In this document: one piece after another, positions 14,193 through 20,765 of the stretch
Layout: the number at the start of each line of letters is the position of its first letter
How positions within the stretch are numbered: position 1 is the stretch's first letter
From: a virus
Strand: one strand, 5' to 3'
DNA length: 32,359 bases
Virus record (IMG/VR): IMGVR_UViG_3300032285_003303
Span: 1 to 32,359 of that record
The notes under the pieces: generated by a model
What the model was told of the DNA's origin: nothing
Seen by the model: only the letters and a program-made list of their open reading frames with translations
Database searches by the model: none
Made by a program: the position numbers and the translations under genes

Positions 14193-14647
14193 GCCTCAAC
14201 TCCCGCTTCACCGTCGTCGCCTTGCTGCTCCTCGGTTGCACCGCCCAAGCCAAGACCGACGCCGACTTCCTTGAATCCATCGCCCATGTCGAGTCCGGCA
14301 TGAACCGTAAGGCCGTTGGCAAAGCCGGAGAGCGGGGAATGTATCAGGTAGGCTATGCCGCGTGGAAGGACGCTGAAGACCGTCTAGCAGCCGAAGGGCG
14401 CTATCGCTATCCCTGGTCGAAATGGCGGGACGCTACCGGGCAAGACATGATCGCGGCCGCCCACCTCCGCATCCTCCGCGACCGCTTCTACCGCGTCGGC
14501 ATCCGTACCCCGACCGCCGAACAACTGGCCGTGGCGTGGAACCTAGGTTTCGGCGCGGCCCAAGCCAGAGGTTTCTCCCCTAACGACTACGCCGTCAGAG
14601 TCGCCGCTCTTTTCCATTTGTCTACCAAGCAAGGTGCAACAAAGTGA
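14189..14647 (+). CDS. Exported lysozyme / transglycosylase-like lysin
   Basis: A 152-residue protein from GTG 14189, whose GTGA overlaps the upstream stop. Residues 7-21 form a signal sequence (FTVVALLLLGCTAQA) with a lipobox-like L-L-G-C17 and also an A-Q-A signal-peptidase-I site. The mature part begins with a transglycosylase-type motif: catalytic Glu35 in H-V-E-S-G, followed by G-E-R-G-M-Y-Q-V. C-terminal helices include WNLGFGAAQARGFSP. It should cleave peptidoglycan glycan strands in the periplasm. It lies about 2.3 kb from the holin, inside the early/middle block, which is unusual for an endolysin. Sec-exported lysins do not need a holin for transport. Alternatively it acts during DNA entry or as a spare wall enzyme. 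Confidence 0.72.
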   Translation: MSLNSRFTVVALLLLGCTAQAKTDADFLESIAHVESGMNRKAVGKAGERGMYQVGYAAWKDAEDRLAAEGRYRYPWSKWRDATGQDMIAAAHLRILRDRFYRVGIRTPTAEQLAVAWNLGFGAAQARGFSPNDYAVRVAALFHLSTKQGATK

Positions 14648-14651
14648 GCGG

Positions 14652-15125
14652 ATGCCCACGGAAGCCGAGTTCATCATCATCGCCATCGACCCTGGCGTGT
14701 CAGGCGGCATCGTGTGGAACGAAGGCGGCAAGACCCACGCAATCAAGATGCCGGGGACCGTGGATGAGCTCGTTGACCTTCTCCAGAAGTTCGCGATGAA
14801 GTCGCGCCTCGTCGAGATGCATCTTGAATACCCGTCCAAGGGTGGCTGGGGCGAAGCGGCGGGAAGTGGCATCTCCAAGCTCTTCGAGCAGATCGGCGGC
14901 ATCCGTTACTCCGGCCTGATGGTCGGATGGAAGGTCAACCTCGTCCCCCCGCAGCGCTGGCAAGCGGCCGTCGGCATCAAGCGCGAGAAGCTTGAGAAAC
15001 GCACCGCTTGGAAGAACCGTTTGAAGACGCTCGCAGCCGACCTCTACAAAGACAACGCGGTGACACTCTACACGGCCGACGCGTTGCTGATCCATTCGGC
15101 CGCCGTCCGTGGCCTCCTTTTCTAA
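14652..15125 (+). CDS. RuvC-like Holliday-junction resolvase
   Basis: A 157-residue protein of the RNase H fold. It starts with F-I-I-I-A-I-D-P-G-V-S-G-G, containing the first catalytic Asp of RuvC-type resolvases. An acidic residue in M-H-L-E-Y-P-S-K, the V-P-P-Q-R-W-Q segment after a strand, and the terminal Y-T-A-D-A-L-L-I-H helix holding the last acidic residue complete the pattern. It resolves branched DNA made by the phage recombination genes downstream and clears DNA before packaging. I chose ATG 14652; GTG 14634 would add six residues and overlap the lysin gene. Confidence 0.75.
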   Translation: MPTEAEFIIIAIDPGVSGGIVWNEGGKTHAIKMPGTVDELVDLLQKFAMKSRLVEMHLEYPSKGGWGEAAGSGISKLFEQIGGIRYSGLMVGWKVNLVPPQRWQAAVGIKREKLEKRTAWKNRLKTLAADLYKDNAVTLYTADALLIHSAAVRGLLF

Positions 15126-15141
15126 CCCTTCCTTTTCTCCC

Positions 15142-15369
15142 ATGACCAAGAAACTCCCCACCTCCACCGCCGAACGCCCCGTCCTGCCTATCCCTGGCAC
15201 GCGGTACGTTTTGCTCCCTGACAACCGCATCGCGTCGCTCCTCACCGCGACCAAGAAGTCCGGCAAAGAATACTTCGCGCTCTACATCGACAAGAAGCGC
15301 AAGGATTACAGCGCCGAAGTCGTCATCGAGGCGACCATTGCCGGCAAGCCGCTTTCCTCCAATTCTTAA
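15142..15369 (+). CDS. Unknown protein, 75 residues
   Basis: A 75-residue basic protein starting at ATG 15142 (upstream CTTTTCTCCC, no Shine-Dalgarno motif). Beta-rich: TRYVLLPDNRIASLLTATK, then YFALYIDKKRKDY and AEVVIEATI. It could be a small nucleic-acid-binding fold, given its charge and location between a resolvase and an annealing protein, but no motif proves this. Confidence 0.6.
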   Translation: MTKKLPTSTAERPVLPIPGTRYVLLPDNRIASLLTATKKSGKEYFALYIDKKRKDYSAEVVIEATIAGKPLSSNS

Positions 15370-15382
15370 CCCAACCCAACCC

Positions 15383-15970
15383 ATGCCCAAAGATACCCCC
15401 AACACCGCCCGCGCTGACATCGTCGACTTCCTGAACGCCGTTGGCAACGTCCACGCCGATCGCGTGAACCCTGCATTTAAGTCACGTTATGCGTCCTTGG
15501 CCGAAATCCTCGACACCGTCAAAGGGGTCGCCAAGGCGTACAACCTTGCCGTCCACACCCCCCTGTCCTCGGCCGACGGCCTTGTCCGCGTCTCGACCAT
15601 CTTCCTGCACAAGGACGGCACGACGCACGAAGCCGGCAACCTTGCCATCAAGTCGGACGGCCTGACCGCCCAGCAGCTCGGCGGCGCGATTACCTACATC
15701 CGCCGGCAATCCCTCCAAGCGGCCTGTGGCATCAGCGTAGACATGGACGACGATGGGGCTTCCGCGAGCCGCCAAGGCCCCGCCAAGGCGTCCGCACCTG
15801 TCGGCCCTTGGTTCTCCTTCCTCACCGCCGTCGAGGCCGAGCGCGCCCACGAATACCTGACGAAGAAGGGTTGGCTGCCGGAGTCCGCCCAGGACCTGTC
15901 CGAACTATCCCCGGATAAGGTCGAACTGATCGTCGGCAACAAGCCCGCCTTCCTCAAGGCCATCAAGTGA
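15383..15970 (+). CDS. erf: ERF-family single-strand annealing protein
   Basis: A 195-residue protein with the ERF pattern. N-P-A-F-K-S-R-Y-A-S-L-A-E-I-L is followed by a helix, then G-L-V-R-V-S-T-I-F-L-H-K-D-G. Next come the signature G-G-A-I-T-Y-I-R-R-Q-S-L-Q-A-A-C-G-I and an acidic D-M-D-D-D-G at about residue 120. ERF proteins pair complementary single strands during phage recombination and genome circularisation. A second domain after an alanine/proline linker ends the protein. Its partner exonuclease lies at 18435-19253. The start ATG 15383 follows AACCCAACCCAACCC. It overlaps the next gene as GTGA. Confidence 0.88.
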   Translation: MPKDTPNTARADIVDFLNAVGNVHADRVNPAFKSRYASLAEILDTVKGVAKAYNLAVHTPLSSADGLVRVSTIFLHKDGTTHEAGNLAIKSDGLTAQQLGGAITYIRRQSLQAACGISVDMDDDGASASRQGPAKASAPVGPWFSFLTAVEAERAHEYLTKKGWLPESAQDLSELSPDKVELIVGNKPAFLKAIK

Positions 15971-16227
15971 GCGACTTTGTCAAAATTAGGGTCTTTGCAG
16001 AACAGACAAAAGTCAGCGCATGGGGTGGCCCTCCTGTGACTATCACGACCAACCAAGTCGAAGAAATCATCGTACCGTTGTCTCGCATTGTTCAGATCAC
16101 CCCGAAGAACGAGGCCAAGTGCCTTGTGGACATCGACACAGGCTCCGGGGTAGACACCCGGTGGTGTGTGATGTCGGCCGATGAAGTCATGGGTTTGATT
16201 AATCAATGGAAGGGACGCCAGCCGTGA
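15967..16227 (+). CDS. Unknown protein, 86 residues
   Basis: An 86-residue protein starting at GTG 15967, overlapping the erf stop. It is beta-rich (FVKIRVFAEQTKV, then TITTNQVEEIIVPLSRIVQI) with a short closing helix (ADEVMGLINQWKG). No motif is recognised. Coupling to erf suggests involvement in recombination or replication, but this is only context. Confidence 0.6.
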   Translation: MSDFVKIRVFAEQTKVSAWGGPPVTITTNQVEEIIVPLSRIVQITPKNEAKCLVDIDTGSGVDTRWCVMSADEVMGLINQWKGRQP

Positions 16228-16400
16228 ACCTCCGAGACGCCAGGGGAAAGGCCAAGGCGGCCGCCTACGCCTCCGTCGAACTGCGGATGAAGGCAAGCGC
16301 CGCCGCCAAAGCTTTCGGTGTCAAACCTAACTCCGTCTATCACGCCGCCCGCCGTTGCGGCTTACGACTCCCCGCCTCCCAGAAAGGACCAATCCGATGA
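16224..16400 (+). CDS. Small HTH DNA-binding protein
   Basis: A 58-residue basic protein starting at GTG 16224, overlapping the upstream TGA. An ATG at 16206 would add six residues inside the previous gene. Residues about 25-50 (ASAAAKAFGVKPNSVYHAAR) are a compact helix-turn-helix of the A-A-x-x-F-G-V-x-x-x-S-V-Y type, as in many small phage DNA-binding proteins. It could act as a transcription regulator. Codon use matches its neighbours. Confidence 0.6.
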   Translation: MNLRDARGKAKAAAYASVELRMKASAAAKAFGVKPNSVYHAARRCGLRLPASQKGPIR

Positions 16401-16609
16401 TGTCCCCTTATGCATGGCGTCGGCCAGCCCTTACCCGCGAACAGGCCGAACACCTCGCCCTTTGCGCCGAAGCCGCCAAGATTGCGATCGAGCGTGAGAA
16501 GGAAAGGAAACGCCTTGAACAAGAGAGGGAAGACGAAAAACTTCAAATGATGTGGGTTTCCCATTTGGAACACATTAAAACCATCTCACCCAAACCTCCG
16601 AAGCAATGA
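16397..16609 (+). CDS. Small charged helical protein, unknown
   Basis: A 70-residue protein starting at ATG 16397, with a second ATG directly after it. It is one of the few genes with a plausible Shine-Dalgarno motif (AAAGGA, about 8 bases upstream). The sequence is one long charged helix (AAKIAIEREKERKRLEQERE) likely to form a coiled coil. The start context AATCCGATGATG recurs exactly at 16821-16832. Confidence 0.6.
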   Translation: MMSPYAWRRPALTREQAEHLALCAEAAKIAIEREKERKRLEQEREDEKLQMMWVSHLEHIKTISPKPPKQ

Positions 16610-16830
16610 TCGCCGCATCTCAATCTCATTCCAAGAGCGAGGCCGAAGTAATGTGCGAAAATGCCGGGCATATCTATTACTCTGTCCATCTATCACATTG
16701 TCCTGAATGCCGTGCGGAGCTTCTTCGCAGGGAGCGGCATAATAATGAAACCACTTTGATAGCATTGGTTTTCATAATCCCTTTAATGATTTGCCTTCTT
16801 TATTTTCTTTGGGAGCGGGAAATCCGATGA
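16606..16830 (+). CDS. Small membrane protein with zinc-ribbon-like cysteines
   Basis: A 74-residue protein. The N-terminal half has C-E-N-A-G-H and C-P-E-C-R motifs with the spacing of a small zinc knuckle. The C-terminal half is a single membrane segment (TTLIALVFIIPLMICLLYFL) ending in W-E-R-E-I-R. Base composition is clearly more A/T-rich than the flanking genes, which suggests recent acquisition. It is coupled on both sides by ATGA overlaps. Function unknown. Confidence 0.6.
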   Translation: MIAASQSHSKSEAEVMCENAGHIYYSVHLSHCPECRAELLRRERHNNETTLIALVFIIPLMICLLYFLWEREIR

Positions 16831-17261
16831 TGAGCAATCAACCCCCAAGGCGAGAAAATTACCAAAGCGACGATGCTTTCATCGAGGCAATGGCGAATCA
16901 TTATGAAATCCCATTGTGGGCGGTAAAACAGCCAACGTATGAAACCTTGATGGCTTCGGAAAAGGTTTGGGAAGAAACTAGAAAGCATTTCTCAAACAAT
17001 AAGGATGATTCGATTATCGTGAAGGCCAGCGTTTCTTGCGGCAAATCAATCATCGCAGATATGTCAATTAGCGCTTGGCAGCCGATGGAAACAGCTCCCA
17101 AGGATGGGACATATTTCCTTGCTGGATTCCATGATGACTTCCCAGACCGAAAAGTCTGGGCGGCTATGTGCCAATGGGAATGTGGGTCATTCCATGTTCA
17201 AGAAATGTACCCTATCCAACCAGACTTCTGGATGCCCCTGCCTCCGCCCCCTACCGAATGA
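16827..17261 (+). CDS. DUF551-like domain protein
   Basis: A 144-residue protein from ATG 16827 (an adjacent ATG follows). The C-terminal half carries the DUF551 pattern: W-Q-P-M-E-T-A-P-K-D-G-T-Y-F near residue 85, then a conserved aromatic run and the closing F-W-M-P-L-P-P-P-P. This small domain is common in phages and prophages and has no agreed function. The N-terminal half (SDDAFIEAMANHYEIPLWAV) is unrecognised and A/T-rich. Coupled to both neighbours by ATGA overlaps. Confidence 0.65.
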   Translation: MMSNQPPRRENYQSDDAFIEAMANHYEIPLWAVKQPTYETLMASEKVWEETRKHFSNNKDDSIIVKASVSCGKSIIADMSISAWQPMETAPKDGTYFLAGFHDDFPDRKVWAAMCQWECGSFHVQEMYPIQPDFWMPLPPPPTE

Positions 17262-17524
17262 GATACACCCCCGCCAAGGCCCCGGTCACGATGGAGGCCA
17301 TGATCGCCAAGATGCCGGTCCGCTGTTACGCGCTCATCCTGGTCATCGACGGCCGCGTCGAGAATCCCGAATTCGTCGTCTGGAGCGAAGATTCCTTCAA
17401 CGAGGAACTCTGGAAGCTCCTCAAGAAAGGCATCCGCGCCGCCGGCAATCACATCGAGTTCTACGCCCGCCTCGGAACCAAAGACGCCATCTTCCGCTTC
17501 CACCCTCCTGGCATCGCCGAATGA
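17258..17524 (+). CDS. Unknown protein, 88 residues
   Basis: An 88-residue protein from ATG 17258. It has a strand-helix-strand pattern (RCYALILVIDGRVENPEFVV, then EELWKLLKKGIRAAG, then HIEFYARLG) suggestive of a small alpha/beta fold. No motif is recognised. GC content returns to the genome norm here, marking the end of the A/T-rich patch. ATGA overlaps on both sides. Confidence 0.6.
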   Translation: MRYTPAKAPVTMEAMIAKMPVRCYALILVIDGRVENPEFVVWSEDSFNEELWKLLKKGIRAAGNHIEFYARLGTKDAIFRFHPPGIAE

Positions 17525-17772
17525 AACCTCTCCCGAAGCAAGTCCCGCCGCCCGCCGGCATCGTCAAGCGGGCCGCCCAAGTCCCGCAGCCGTTCGCCTT
17601 GCTCATCTACCTCGACGCCGTCCCCTATTGCGAGATCGCGGAAAGGACGGAGAAAGCCTTCAGCCTGTCCTTGGCCGATTGGCGCCGCTCGACCCTCCCA
17701 TCACTCCTCCGTTCCGACGTCCGCTACTTCCTCCGCGATAAAACATTCGCCCTCACCGAAGTCCGACCCTAA
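17521..17772 (+). CDS. Unknown basic protein, 83 residues
   Basis: An 83-residue basic protein beginning MKPLPKQVPPPAG. A proline-rich opening is followed by helical segments (PFALLIYLDAVPYCEIAERT and SLADWRRSTLPSLLRSDVRY). It looks like an HTH-type or protein-binding helical bundle, but no assignment is possible. It is coupled to the previous gene by ATGA and followed by a 10-base gap. Confidence 0.55.
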   Translation: MKPLPKQVPPPAGIVKRAAQVPQPFALLIYLDAVPYCEIAERTEKAFSLSLADWRRSTLPSLLRSDVRYFLRDKTFALTEVRP

Positions 17773-17782
17773 TCCTTCCCCC

Positions 17783-18121
17783 ATGACGAACCGCGATGCC
17801 ATCCGCCGACACCTCGCCATCATCGACGCCGCGCTCGGCCTCCTTGAGTTTTACTGCGAGACCGAGACTGTCGGCGACGACACCCGGCACTTGCTCGACC
17901 ATATCAAAGGCGCCCAGCGCCAGCACACGCGCACCGACGCCGAGGCCATCGAAGAGTCATGGGACATCAAGCCGCTCTATGATCGCCTCAAGGCCATTCA
18001 GACTTCGCTCCGCGTCCTGCGCAACAACCTCGACTTGTCCGACAAGGCCATCGAGAAGGCGATGGAGTCTTGCAATTCCATCAGCGCCGAAGTCGAACAA
18101 CCCGAAGACGACGAGCTGTGA
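17783..18121 (+). CDS. Acidic helical protein, unknown
   Basis: A 112-residue, mostly helical, acidic protein (RDAIRRHLAIIDAALGLLEF; LYDRLKAIQTSLRVLRNNLD; tail VEQPEDDEL). Probably a coiled-coil dimer. The start follows CTAATCCTTCCCCC with no Shine-Dalgarno motif. The stop overlaps the next gene as GTGA. Function unknown. Confidence 0.6.
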   Translation: MTNRDAIRRHLAIIDAALGLLEFYCETETVGDDTRHLLDHIKGAQRQHTRTDAEAIEESWDIKPLYDRLKAIQTSLRVLRNNLDLSDKAIEKAMESCNSISAEVEQPEDDEL

Positions 18122-18426
18122 GCGAAGCCTGTAAAGTCTGCCGCGGAGCCTGTTGCGAGTCGGTCATCATCCCGATCAGCGACGACCCCCTGCATCTGGC
18201 CTATTGGAACGCCAGGGGAACCCTTGGCAAGATTGGCGAGATTAATTGCGTCGAACTTGTCCACCGTTGCCCGAAGCTCCTGTCCTCCGGCAAGTGCAAG
18301 ATTTACAACGACCGCCCTTCCGCCTGTTCCGACCATTTCCCTGTCGGCAACGCCTTCTGTCGTCTTGCGATCCAGACGCGACGAGCCAAGGACGCCGCCC
18401 GCATCCTGGCATTACTTCCCACCTAA
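18118..18426 (+). CDS. YkgJ-like cysteine-cluster protein
   Basis: A 102-residue protein starting at GTG 18118. Cysteines are arranged as C-K-V-C-R-G-A-C-C near the N-terminus, then C-P-K-L with G-K-C-K-I-Y and R-P-S-A-C-S-D-H-F. That matches the YkgJ / UPF0153 family of metal (Fe or Zn) cluster proteins. The family's biochemical role is unclear; relatives are annotated as metal chelators or FliB-like methylase parts. In a phage it may modify a host or virion protein. It precedes the exonuclease gene by 8 bases. Confidence 0.68.
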   Translation: MSEACKVCRGACCESVIIPISDDPLHLAYWNARGTLGKIGEINCVELVHRCPKLLSSGKCKIYNDRPSACSDHFPVGNAFCRLAIQTRRAKDAARILALLPT

Positions 18427-18434
18427 CCACTACC

Positions 18435-19253
18435 ATGCCCACCATCAAGACCCGCGCCGAATATGACGCCCTTTCCGCTTTGAACTACAGCGGAAGCAAA
18501 ATCCTCATCTCCAAGAACCCGGCGGCCTACAAAGCCTACCTCGACGCCCCCCGCGAAGAAACCAAGGCGCTGCGCATCGGCCAGCTGACCCACGCGCTCG
18601 TCCTGGAGCCTGAAGTGGTCTCTTCCCGCTTCGCCATGCTACCCGACGACATCGACAGAAGGACGAAGGCCGGTAAAGAAGCCTATGAAGCTTTCACTTT
18701 AGGAGCCGCCGGCAAGACGGTCGTCCCCGCCGAAGATTGGGGCATCTGCGCCAACGTCGCCATGTCGATGGTCAAGGCAATCGCGGCCCTCGGCCTCAAC
18801 ATCACGGTGACGGAACTCATGCTGACGGTGGACTACTGTGGCGTCCGCCTAAAGGCCGCCATCGACGCCATCGCCACCGACAAGAACGGCGACGAGTGGA
18901 TTATCGACCTGAAGACCACCGGCGAGGAAGCCAGTCCCAAAGCGTTCCTTAACACGGCGCGCTCCTATCGCTACCCGCTGCAAAGCCACTTCTACCGTAC
19001 CGTGTACCAAGCCGAGACTGGCAAGCGCGTCCGTGGCTTCATCTTCATCGTCACGGAGAAGGAGCCGCCGTGCCTTTCCGCGTCCTATCAGATCGGGCCG
19101 GAGCTGATGACTTACGCCGCGATGGACTTCGAGCAAGCCGTGGCCGCTTACAAGGGTTGCACCGCCCTGGACGAATGGCCGGGCTACCCGTCCGAGGTCG
19201 TCGAAATCGACATTCCGTCCAAGACCGCCGCCACCCCCATCTCGTTCGCATGA
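18435..19253 (+). CDS. RecE-like PD-(D/E)XK exonuclease
   Basis: A 272-residue protein of the exodeoxyribonuclease VIII type. Motifs in order: the early G-Q-L-T-H53-A-L-V-L-E-P helix, metal-binding Asp144 in K-A-A-I-D-A-I, the core D158-L-K160 in W-I-I-D-L-K-T-T, and the late Q-S-H-F-Y-R helix. These resect one strand of duplex ends to give substrate for the ERF annealing protein encoded 2.5 kb upstream. Together they form a two-component recombination pair like RecE/RecT or lambda exo/beta. The start ATG 18435 follows CCACTACC. The stop overlaps a tiny downstream gene. Confidence 0.85.
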   Translation: MPTIKTRAEYDALSALNYSGSKILISKNPAAYKAYLDAPREETKALRIGQLTHALVLEPEVVSSRFAMLPDDIDRRTKAGKEAYEAFTLGAAGKTVVPAEDWGICANVAMSMVKAIAALGLNITVTELMLTVDYCGVRLKAAIDAIATDKNGDEWIIDLKTTGEEASPKAFLNTARSYRYPLQSHFYRTVYQAETGKRVRGFIFIVTEKEPPCLSASYQIGPELMTYAAMDFEQAVAAYKGCTALDEWPGYPSEVVEIDIPSKTAATPISFA

Positions 19254-19336
19254 GCATCGACGACAAACTGACGCTGACCGTTGTGATGCAAATGCTCACG
19301 CTCTTCGCCGCCTTTCTGATCCTTCTTCGCAAATAA
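19250..19336 (+). CDS. Very small membrane peptide
   Basis: A 28-residue peptide (MSIDDKLTLTVVMQMLTLFA, then AFLILLRK) that is almost entirely one membrane helix with charged ends. The start overlaps the exonuclease stop as ATGA, and the next gene begins 4 bases after its own stop, so it fits the operon perfectly. No other gene fills this gap. Its size makes the call uncertain. Confidence 0.5.
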   Translation: MSIDDKLTLTVVMQMLTLFAAFLILLRK

Positions 19337-19340
19337 TCCT

Positions 19341-19835
19341 ATGACCCCCCAAGACCGACCCCCGCTCAAGAACATCACGACGTCCGGCACGTTCGTCCTC
19401 AAGCTCATCAAGCCGAAGGATGACGAAGCCATTGCCAAGCGCTTCAAACTCAACAAAGCGGGCTTTGCGTCCTGCAACCTGTTCTTCATGGACGGCGACG
19501 GCAACTGCCTGACCAAGAACTTCACCGCCCAGTGGCCTAAAGGCCTCGCCATGCTGGTGGGTAAGTTCTCCGGCAAGTATTGCCCCGTCCCTCCCGAAAA
19601 CATCACGGTCGAAAACCTCTACCGCTTCGTCGAGCCCGCCTTGGGCCAGACCGCCAACGTCCAGGTCGAAGTGACCGAGGCCCCCGAACTCTGGCAGGGG
19701 AAGACCCAGTATCGCTACAAGTTCGTCAAGATCGAAGGCAAGTCCAGCGAAGCCCGCGCCGTCTACAAGCCGAAGGCCGACGAACCCAAGCCCGACCCGT
19801 TCGACGCCCCCGACAGCGGAGCCGTTCCCTTCTGA
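19341..19835 (+). CDS. SSB-like single-stranded DNA-binding protein candidate
   Basis: A 164-residue protein with a beta-rich body (GTFVLKLIKPKDDEA; CNLFFMDGDGNCLTKNF; ANVQVEVTEAPELWQGKTQY). A disordered, proline- and acid-rich tail ends in D-P-F-D-A-P-D-S-G-A-V-P-F. An OB-like body with an acidic tail ending in P-F is the layout of single-stranded DNA-binding proteins, whose tail tip recruits partners. It lies between the exonuclease and the dNMP kinase, matching a replication/recombination role. No strict family motif, so the call is inferred. Confidence 0.5.
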   Translation: MTPQDRPPLKNITTSGTFVLKLIKPKDDEAIAKRFKLNKAGFASCNLFFMDGDGNCLTKNFTAQWPKGLAMLVGKFSGKYCPVPPENITVENLYRFVEPALGQTANVQVEVTEAPELWQGKTQYRYKFVKIEGKSSEARAVYKPKADEPKPDPFDAPDSGAVPF

Positions 19836-19838
19836 CCG

Positions 19839-20423
19839 ATGGCAACCCCGACGCTCATCCTAATCACGGGTTACGCCCGCAGCGGGAAGGACACGCTGGC
19901 GGAAGGCATCATGTCCGGCATCTCGACAAAGTCCGGCTGGGCGCTGAAGCTGAACTTCGCCGACGCGCTGAAGGAAGCCGGGAACCAGTATCTCCACGGC
20001 CTTGGACTCGATGCCGACGGCGTGGACTTCTTCAACGACTCGTTCAAGACCTCAAACCGTCCGTTCCTTGTCGCGGCTGGAATGTTAGCCAGGAGCATCA
20101 ATAAGGACGTGTTCGCCCTTAAGTTCGTCGAGAAGTGCTTATCATTCACGGCGTCCCACGGTACAGGGGTAGTCGTCTGTTCCGACTGGCGGTATCTGAA
20201 CGAGCTGCGCGTGGCCGAAGACCACTTGCTTCGCCTCGGTTGGAACATCGTGACGGTGGAAATCCGAACGGCCGGCCTTGAGCCCGCCAACGAAGAGGAA
20301 GGCTTGTCCATCGGCGAAATCATCCGCCAGCATTCCTTTGCCTTGTCGCTCATGTTCCAGCCGGATAGGTCGCAGCTCATCAAAGCCGAAGGACGCAACC
20401 TTGCCCGCCAGATTGGACTCTGA
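19839..20423 (+). CDS. Deoxynucleoside monophosphate kinase
   Basis: A 194-residue P-loop kinase. Walker A is G-Y-A-R-S-G-K-D-T at residues 10-18. A substrate-side F-A-D-A-L-K follows a strand near residue 37, as in T4 gp1-type dNMP kinases. A later V-C-S-D-W-R-Y-L-N-E holds the acidic and arginine residues of this family. It converts dNMPs from degraded host DNA to dNDPs for phage synthesis. No other nucleotide-synthesis enzyme is visible in the genome. The start is ATG 19839, 3 bases after the upstream stop. Confidence 0.82.
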   Translation: MATPTLILITGYARSGKDTLAEGIMSGISTKSGWALKLNFADALKEAGNQYLHGLGLDADGVDFFNDSFKTSNRPFLVAAGMLARSINKDVFALKFVEKCLSFTASHGTGVVVCSDWRYLNELRVAEDHLLRLGWNIVTVEIRTAGLEPANEEEGLSIGEIIRQHSFALSLMFQPDRSQLIKAEGRNLARQIGL

Positions 20424-20426
20424 TCC

Positions 20427-20765
20427 GTGGGCCAGCCTTTGACATTCGAGGAGCGGGCCGAACTCCTTGGGCTGTCACTGCCACGCGCTCGGTTCCTTGC
20501 GGCCTGCTCGCATATCGAAGGCAACAAAGGCGAAGACAACAAGACCGACCCCATCCCCTACGACCCGTCCGTCCTGATCGCGGAAGCCCACCGCATCGGT
20601 CTTGGATTAGGCGACACGGCCAAGATGATGGGCATGACGCGGAATGAGGTCATCGCCTTCGGGCTATTCTTCCCGACCAAGTCCGCTTTCAATAGGCCGC
20701 CAGGGATGTCCACCTACAACCTTTTCCAACCCGAACCCATAGACCCCGATGTCTGCTTCCGCTAA
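20427..20765 (+). CDS. Unknown protein with HTH-like segments
   Basis: A 112-residue protein from GTG 20427, three bases after the kinase stop. The first half (LTFEERAELLGLSLPRARFL) and the second half (AHRIGLGLGDTAKMMGMTR, then NEVIAFGLFF) both look like short helix-turn-helix units. The C-terminus overlaps the phosphoesterase gene by 17 bases. Possibly a DNA-binding accessory; not recognised. Confidence 0.55.
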   Translation: MGQPLTFEERAELLGLSLPRARFLAACSHIEGNKGEDNKTDPIPYDPSVLIAEAHRIGLGLGDTAKMMGMTRNEVIAFGLFFPTKSAFNRPPGMSTYNLFQPEPIDPDVCFR

